Assembly: GCA_023101725.1 (NCBI GenBank)
Contig: JALJCO010007056.1
Span: 62,001 to 126,000 of the forward strand
Source of the DNA: Atherinomorus stipes
Taxonomy: Eukaryota > Chordata > Actinopteri > Atheriniformes > Atherinidae
Direction: 5' to 3'
DNA: 64,000 bases
Part shown: in pieces, positions 33,201 through 42,200 of the stretch
How positions within the stretch are numbered: position 1 is the stretch's first letter
Layout of the letters: every line of letters starts with the position of its first letter
Translations under genes and position numbers: made by a program
Notes under the pieces: generated by a model
Database searches by the model: none
Seen by the model: only the letters and a program-made list of their open reading frames with translations
What the model was told of the DNA's origin: nothing

Positions 33201-36200
33201 CTGCAAGCTCAGCAGAGGACTCGTCCCCCTGTCAGATCAGGCTCTCACCCTGCGACAGGGCTGGAAATTAACACCACCAACCCACCACATGCTGGTTAGA
33301 TATGTAGCAGGTCAAATATAATATACATTACAGCCACTTTGACGAAAGACGAAAGCTGCCCCGCCACCGCCACCTTTCCCCTGCTTTACACTTCCTTTGT
33401 TGGCAGATAGAAGCGAAAACAAAGTAGAACTTCATCTCTGTACTTTAGTAGTAAAATGTGGTATCTGGACTTAATGAGTGTAATATTTCTTTCTCCTGTA
33501 GCCCATTCTCCAGTTAGAGCACACTATCAAATGAAGCCAACTTGGTCTCTGGGCAGATCATGTCATTACCGTACCCAACCCTGTTACTGAGGAGGGAAAT
33601 ATGGTGTAAATCAAGTAACTTATTTCATAGAGCACTTCTACTTTTTATTTGAGTCTTGGTCTCTAGAACTTTATAGAAGTGAACTCATGGAAAATGGATT
33701 ATTTTTCCTAAAAGAAGATTGTCATGTGGATGTTTCACATTTCATTCAAGTTAATTTAGTTTCCTGCATTAATGTATCACTAAACTACAAAAGCAAAGAG
33801 CTGCTACCCAGGAGGAAAAATAAGCCTATACAATAAAATAATTATTTTGCAATTTAGAAATTGTGTTTTTATAAGATGTATTGCATTGTAGTGTAAGTTT
33901 CACATTTCTAAAACAAAACATTAAAGGGACTAGAGGCAGGAATTGTGAAAGAATAAACATGTATGTGATGAAGCGTTAAAAAACAAAAAGTATGGGCCCA
34001 CCCAAGTCTCTCTCCGTTGCCTTGAACAGGTTGTATGCTGCATAACGCTGTGTTTCAGACCAAACGCGATCTGGCGTCAAGGGCGTCAGGTTTACATGCA
34101 AAGCCAATGGCCGATGCGCATCAAGGAGCATCGACCCCTCTTGTGGCATGTTTCGCGCTTCGCGTTTTGACGTTCGACACGCCTGACGTGTGTTAGGTGC
34201 GTCATACGCCAGAGTTGGAAAATCTGAACTTTTGGGGCGTTGACAAGTGGCGTTAACCAATCAGAGAGACTCAACATGTCTCAGTGGGTACGTTTCCATG
34301 GAGACCTTTTACCCTTTCGGAATGAAAGCTGTTTATATGGGAACTATTTATTCCGATCAGGCGTGTACATGCGGCAATATTTATTCAGAACAATCCTGTC
34401 TGACATGCGCAGAATGATGTTACATCACGTTATTTAATAAAGACGGAGGCCTAAAAACTGATGGTCACAGTTGTTGTGGTTTCTGCAGGACTTTAATCCA
34501 GCAGCAGCTGATACTCATGCGCTCCTACTGCAGACAACCAAGAAAGGCATAGAGCAGGGGCGGAGCCATAAAAGGGCAAGGCTGGCTCAGGCCCGCCCAC
34601 CTTTCTGATTGGCCCAGGGCCAGGCCCACCCTGAGAAAGCCACATCCCCCATTATTTTCTGTTATTAATGTTTTTATTGAGCCATTGAAAATAGTCTGAC
34701 ATTCAGAAAAGAGTGAGGGAGTAAGTGGAAAAATGTCAAGCTGAATGCCTGAAGTTAACAGCGGCACAGTTTAAAAAAAATAAAAGCTTCTGCTGCGTCT
34801 CCCAGCACTCATATTGGATTGTGGCAATACAACGAGACAAATGGAGATATTTCGCTATATACAGCATTCTCGTTTGCAGTCAGCACTTTACTGTCACAGA
34901 GAAATGGCGCTGACAGGGCTGGTTTCCAGTTGCTCCAGCTGGAATCCAGAATGTCCTGAGAAAACCTTCCGTCTACAAGCGAGTGACAGCACACCAAGGA
35001 CCAGGTCAGCAAACCATCCGAGTAGATGGGAGCAACAGAAAACATGACTGCGCCACGCGCCCACTACCTCCAAGTAAGCAAGCTACAGATGTAATGTTGG
35101 CAACTGATGACAGTTTAACTCATACACCAAAGCAACAGATGCATTTGCAGGTTGTTTTATCAGATTTTGTTAAAGTATTTTCCCACGTTTGGTTTCTGAC
35201 TGTCTGCACTTACAGATAAGACTAAGCTCACTTAGCCCAAACATTAGAAGGATGGATGATGTTGACATTATGAGTGAGTTGTGATGTGCCATAATAAGAC
35301 ACTCACTCACGTGTGGCCAACTTGGCTGACTAGTTAAAGCAGTAACCACATTCTTAAAAGTCCAGCCCTTTTATTTGCAAGTTAAAGCAGAACTCAGTAA
35401 CTTCAGCTCGGGGCTCCCCCTAGTGGCGTCCTTTCACTGTCATAAAGTTCAACCCCCCTGCACCCCCACAGCACACAGACGGCTTCTCTACCTGTCTTTC
35501 CTCTATTTTGATTCCTGGATATATTTCTAAGCGTTTACTAGCTTGTTGATGCTACTTTGCTGCGTTGGTAGCAGCACCTCGTCTCCCTCTGCTCAAAGCA
35601 AAGTCCTGTATTTTCTGAAACGGGATGTTTTACCCGCGATTTGCGGGTAAATATGCCGTGGATTATATTTTTCTCTGGTGTTGGCGAGTAGCAGGTAAGA
35701 ATACAAACTTTTATTTACTTTTTGCGGACGTGACAAGTGATTATTGAGCCTGAAGCAGTGATGCTTCACCCGGCGCCCAGGCAGCGCAAGCTACGTGAAT
35801 CACTCTGGTCCAGCAAAGAGTTGGTTATGAGAGCCAGGAGCCGTGTTTAGGTGGTGGAAGCTAAAGAAATGTTTTCTTCGAATTAGCGCTGGTAGTCTGG
35901 TTCAAATCAGAGCTGGAAGCAGCTCGGTAGATAGGGGACCTGAGTACCGTTGTGGTGGAGACAGTTCTCTGACGCTATAAGATATGTACTGGCAGACAGT
36001 CTGACTCTATAGATATGTAATGACAAGGACAAGGATGACTGATCAATTAGGGCGACATGACAAATTATGAACCTAGATCCCAAGCTGATGTGTCATTCAC
36101 AGACGACTCACAACAGACTGAATGTCAGGTGGGGAGGGGTCTGACAGGGTTCTATAAAGTATCACAGTAAACAGGAAGACGGGGCTTTCGGAACGTGAGC

Positions 36201-39200
36201 GAGCGCAGACTACAGACAGCTGGACCTGGGGACTCCGTTTTGACCGCTGAGACACGTACAGGACCTGACGACACAGTCCTCCGCCATATTTTACCAGTTA
36301 TATTGTAATAAACGTGTAACCTTAAGCTATGCGTCTGTGATTCTTCACCGCCGCATCGTCCTGGCTCAGCCACTGCTAGCAGGCTGACCAACAAGGTGCC
36401 TGACTGCAAACACCACGCTGCTGACATCCACATTAGTGTGATGAAAAGTATTGTTTTTTTTTAAATGAAAGCCTTTGATTAGCTACAGAAGAAGACGACC
36501 GTACAGGGTTTTGTGGAGTTTGCTCGGTCGGCGCAGGCAAAGTTGCATAGAGCTGCTCGCAGGCCAGAGGCCCCGGCGGGAGGGGGGGGCATTGAATCGC
36601 TCCGTAAACACTTTGTTTTGCCCCACGGGGATTCCGAAAAGCATTTATTGAGGTAAAAAAGTTACTGAGTTTCCCCTTTAAAATATGTATAGATGTCACA
36701 GGGTGAACAACCGGGTGCTGCCAGAGACTGGACTCTGCCCACTAGCTTGGTTTTTAGCATGCTTTTTATGTTTTTTTTTGTGTGGTTTTAACCCTGTTTT
36801 TATTCCCAAGCTAGTGGGAGTTTTTAACGAACTGATTGGCAGCACCTGGGGAGAAGGACTCCTCCCCTGGCTTAATAGAATGCTGAAAGGATAAAAGCCG
36901 GTGTGCGGACAAGAGCAGAAGGATAGGGGAGTGGATAGCCCAGTGGTAGCGTCATGGGCTTGGGCGCGGAGGACCCGGGTTCGATCCCCCGGCAAGACCC
37001 CTGGGTGTACCATGTGGACCCCTGAGCAAGGTCCTTAACCCCCCACACGGCTCCGGGGGCTTTAAGTAGCAGCCCACTGCTCTTGATCACAGTAAGAGAT
37101 GGGTAAAATGAGAGTTTTGGGGATTAACAAGTATCAAAAAAAAAAAAAAGAAGGACTGAGGAGGAAGGACTGAGGAGGACTGGGTCCAGGAGGCGTAGCC
37201 GGGGGAGAACGTGAGTCCCCCGGCTAGGGGGCTCGAGGCAGTGGTGGGCGATGGCGACGCAGAAGAGTGGCCCGGGAGTCGGAGGGCAGCCACGGAGCCT
37301 ACTGAGGTGGGCCTACGGCCAGCGGCGCGGCCGCCCGGAGGAGTGACTGCCCGGGCCACAGAGCAACGTTGGAGTCCCGGGGGAGCCTATGGCCAGGAGG
37401 GCGGCTGCCAGGAGGAGCAGCCGGCATGGACCCGGGACGACACCGAGAGAGGCACCGAGAGAGACGCCGGCCACTGCCAGCCCTGCAAGCCCCTTTTAGC
37501 CCTTTTTACCCTTTTCCTTTTATATTTCCTTTTATAACTTTTTAGGTTGGACTTTTAGGTTTATTTTAGTACTTTTTAGTTTAGTAGTTTTATTTGTTTT
37601 ATTCCTTTAATAAAGCTTTTATTTCTTTTAGATACCACCTGCTGGCGAGGCCTGTCTTTCTTTCCCCTCCTCTTGCAGTCGCCGGTATCTAAAAGAACCA
37701 CACCCCCGTGACATAAACTTGCATTTTGCTTTCCTAATAATTCATGGTTCAGCTACAGCAGAGTGGATTACTGTAATGGTGTTTAACTGGACTTCCCAAA
37801 AAAAACATCTGCAGCTGCTGCAAATGTTTTAACCAGGACTGAGAGATCTAAATACATCACACCAGTTTTAAAATGTTTACTCTGGCCTGCAGTTAGTTAT
37901 ATGTATCATGTATGTTTATATAAATTCTATGCAGAGCTCTTAGATCCAAGAACTAGTCCAGACTATGCTGTTGCAAACAAGTAGAAAAAACTTCAAGTGA
38001 AGATAAAAATAAAAAAAAACGTTCATGCTCAAATATTAATTCTCAGTTTGTTACATAAACACTTGCTTAAATTTAGGCTTTAAATACATCTTATGAAGGC
38101 TGATTAGATGTGTGCACTGCAGGTACCGTATGCACAAAGTAGCCTTCAATGCATATTCAGCAGCATGTCCACCAATGGATAAATGAAGACAGATTGCTGG
38201 AAAAAGGCTGTTCATTTTGTCGTTTGTGCCTTTATAAGTACTGTTATGAACTTTTTGAAGGCTTTGTTAGTGCCAGCCTACCCGTTTCTTTTCTTACTGA
38301 CTTTGCGATTATCTTCTCAAATCATGTAAATAGAAAGGATGTAAGAACAAATTACATTGTGAAGCTATACAATTGTTGCAAAAGCTTACTGTTACCCATT
38401 TTAGCCTATGATTATAAGATATTATTTCATTGGTTGTTACTGATTAGGCATGAGTCACAGGTCTACTGTTATAGTTTCTGAAGTGGTGCATTAAAAGCTT
38501 CACAAGTTGAGTTTTGCACACACAGTTGTTCTCTTAACTAGTAAGTATGAGACACATGTAACTGGTTATGTGAAAGTGTGGATTGTTATTTCATATTATT
38601 GTGGATTAGTTTCATAAAGCATTTATACAATAAGTAGCAGGCAGAATGAATAATAATCATTATTATGATCACACTGATTTTTTTCCCCCATACTAATAAA
38701 AATCTTCTGCACTTTGTGTTTCTGAAACATTTAAGTGTGAAGATCTGATGTCTCAGGAAAATCTGGAGAAACTAGTCCATCATTCATCTTCAGTCGGCTT
38801 GACTACTGTAACAGCGTCTTTACTGGTCTACCTAAAAAACCAGTTAAACAGCTGCAGCTCATTCAGAACTCTGCTGCCCGAGTTCTCACAAAGACCAGAA
38901 AAGTGGACCACATCAGTCCAGTTCTCAGGTCTTTACACTGGCTGCAGGTCTATCAGAGAATAGACTTTAAAGTTCTGCTGCTGGTCTATAAAGCTCTGAA
39001 TGGTTTAGGCCCAAAATACATCAGTGACCTCTTGACCCAGTATGAACCTACTAGACCCCAGGTCATCTGGATCCGGTCTTTTATCAGTTACCAGAGTCAG
39101 AACCAGACATGGAGAAGCTGCGTTCAGCTTCTATGCTCCACATGTCTGGAACAAACTCCCAGAAAGTCTCAGATCAGCTGAAACACTTAGTTTATTTAAA

Positions 39201-42200
39201 TCCAGGCTGAAGACCCACCTGTTCTCAGCTGCATTTACGTAGATTTTATTCAAAAGTTAAAATCCGCACGTCTCTGTATTCTCTCTTTTTAATCTTAAAT
39301 GCTTTTAATTTTGAATCATGCTTCTAATTGTTTTTTTCTCTCCCTTTTGCTTACAATGTTTTATGTAAAGCACTTTGAATTGTTCTGTACATGAAATGTG
39401 CTATACAAATAAACTTGCCTTGCCTTGAAGAACATGCAAAAAAATAACAAATCAGGACGGGGGCAAACACTTTTTCGCACAACTGTAGGTGTACATTTAA
39501 AAATGGGTCTAGAAAAAGGACTTAAAGGTCCCATATTATGCTAAATGCACTTTTTTAAGTTTCTAACACATAATTATAAGTTGCTGGAGTCTATGGAGAC
39601 CCCCTGAAGTGTGTGCAGATGCGTACTCTCTGTATTTCTCCCTCCCTGCATTTCTGTGAAAGAGTCCTCCAGCAAGCTGTTTCTGAAACGGTCTTTTTGT
39701 GACGTACGAAGAAGACCTGGCCTGCCTACTAGGCCCTCCCACTTTCACTGGTACAGCCCTCTCCTTGCTCTGCAGAAAAACATCTAAATCTGGAGCTTCT
39801 GCAGTGCTGAGGACAACTACACTACTCAGATGACCATCTTTGTATTTTAAAGAGAAATAGTGACAATTAGAAGAGTCTCAGTGTTTCTCTGGTGTAATCG
39901 CTGCTTCATGTTCAGTCTTTATTATAATAACTGATTAAATAAACTGGCTACATAAGTAAAGCTTCATATATCTGACCAGGAGCCTGTACTATGAAGCAAG
40001 GGGGTTCATGCTGGGGGGGAGCTTTAAAGTAAAGGGACAGTCTGTCTTATTATAGATCACAGTAGCTGACATCCAACCTCCAGTTAATGTTTCTCTGTGT
40101 CCACATTGAGACCGCCCTCCTCTTCCTCCTCTTCCTCCTCATCTGTCTCCCCTCTTGGATGGTGAGTAATGCTGATGGTTCGTCCTGGTCTGGAAGGGAG
40201 CAACGGGGACTTTTCATCAGCATTACAGTTTCCTCATCTGAGTTGAAACACAGGATATGCAGTTAGCTACAGAGCATCCGGGCAAACAGTGGTCTCTGTG
40301 CTCGTGGGTCTGTGGTCCTCACCCACAACTCCGGAGTCTTTGAGGCCCGCGAACCTCTGCATGGCCCTGATGGCGTCAGTGACAGTCGTCCATGCCTGCA
40401 GCTGACCTGTGGACGGGTCTGATGGCGGCAGGTAGCCGTACTTTATCAGCCAGTCCTGGAAGAAGGAGGGGCACTTAAAAAAGGTGGTTTAATCTTTCCA
40501 GACCTGAACTCATGATAATTCTACCTAAAACAACAAAAATCACAGTTTGTACAAATTAAATCTTCGATGAAAACCCTGTGACAGAGCAGTTTCACAGTCC
40601 TGCATGTTTTAGATCAGGGGTGTTAAACCCCAGAAGCACCAGTCTGGCCCACAGGATGAAGTTGGTAAACATTTAAATAACAGAGGATATGAACTGTAAT
40701 ATTCTGATAAAAGTAACTGTAATTCCTCATTTTATCCGAGAGCTTTCATTTTTACCTGTAAGTGTAAAACATTTCTATGGCAGGTGGATAACTTCTTCTA
40801 TCTTTTACATCTGCTGAGCCAAAGTCATTATTTTACATTTGATAATGTCGCAGTTAAAACTAAAAATAGTAACATTAAAGATATTTTTCATTGTGTAATT
40901 CTTTCACAAAACAAATATATTACTAGTGTATTATATAAATACACAACAGTACCAATAATACGGATGCATTTCTCTGGCTTCATGGCGGCCTCGCTGCCCT
41001 CCGCCTGTCTTTTGTGGGGGGTCAAGTGACAAGCTGACTAAATCTGACCAGACATGATCCCAATGCCCGGAGACGGACTGATAGCCTGATAAAATATCTA
41101 AAAGGGTAAAATAGTGTTGTTGGAGCAATGTTAACTTGCTAGCTTGCTTCGGACCCATGTCATTGTTTATGATAGATTGCTAGTGGACTTCATTTTACGC
41201 CTACTCAGTGCATATCCTGTATTTATATCCTGTATTCATATCCTGTATTCCAGCAGCAGCAGCAGCCATGTTGTCACAGAACAGCTGTTAGATGATGCAC
41301 ACTAAAAACTCCCGGGTCAAAAATAATCAACAATGGGTTATTTTTGACCCAGTGCTGGGTTAAAAAGGGACCAACAAATTTCTGTGTAATTCGGCCCAGG
41401 AAATTGTGGGTGTGTGGTGTGTGTGGGTGGGGGGGTTACCCAGCTTTCAGGTTGAATAGTTAACCCAGAAGTTGGGTTATGTATTGTGTACAATGTTGGG
41501 TTATTTTAATCCAGAAGTTGGGTCAACAACCCAAATTTCAACCCAGAAATTTGTTGGTCCCGTTTGAAGCCAGCAGTTTGACCCAGGAGTTTTTAGTGTC
41601 CGAGATTAAAGACAAGTTTGTATCCAGGAAGTCTGGAAGAGTCCGACTGCAAAGTGGGTTTGTTGAGGTGTTTATTACAACCAACATGCAGACGGCTTCC
41701 TCTGCTGGGATTACAGTAAATAATCGTATATCAGGAGCTCTGCTTTCCCTTTATAATACTCTGCTGTAGTTAGTGTGTTTTCTGTCTGCACCAGGTCAAT
41801 TCATTCACTTTTTTTCTGTTCAGTATTTTAATTTAGCCTGTAACAAGAAGATTCTTTATTTTTATATAAAACATATTTTATGTTGTGTCATTTGTTTCTT
41901 CTGTTTGATGTGTCATTTCCTATTTGAAAGAAGGAAATCCTGAACACATACAGGTACTACCCAAAAAATTTGAATATCCTGAAAAAGTTCATTTATTTCT
42001 GTAATTCAACTTAAAAGGTGCAATTTACATATTGTATAGATAAATAATATGCAAATCAATATATTCAAGCTTTTATTTGTTTGAATGTTGCTGATTAAGA
42101 TTTGCAGCTTAAGAAAACCTCAAATTCAAAAACTCAAAGAATTTGAATATTGCATGAAATCAATTATAAAAGGATTTTAAAAGCAAAAAAGTCAGGCCTC

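Noticed and set aside
34240..35219. Short open frames around 34-35 kb as possible exons
   Set aside because: No domain, no consistent splice sites, and they lie inside an mmp25 intron amid repeat-like text.
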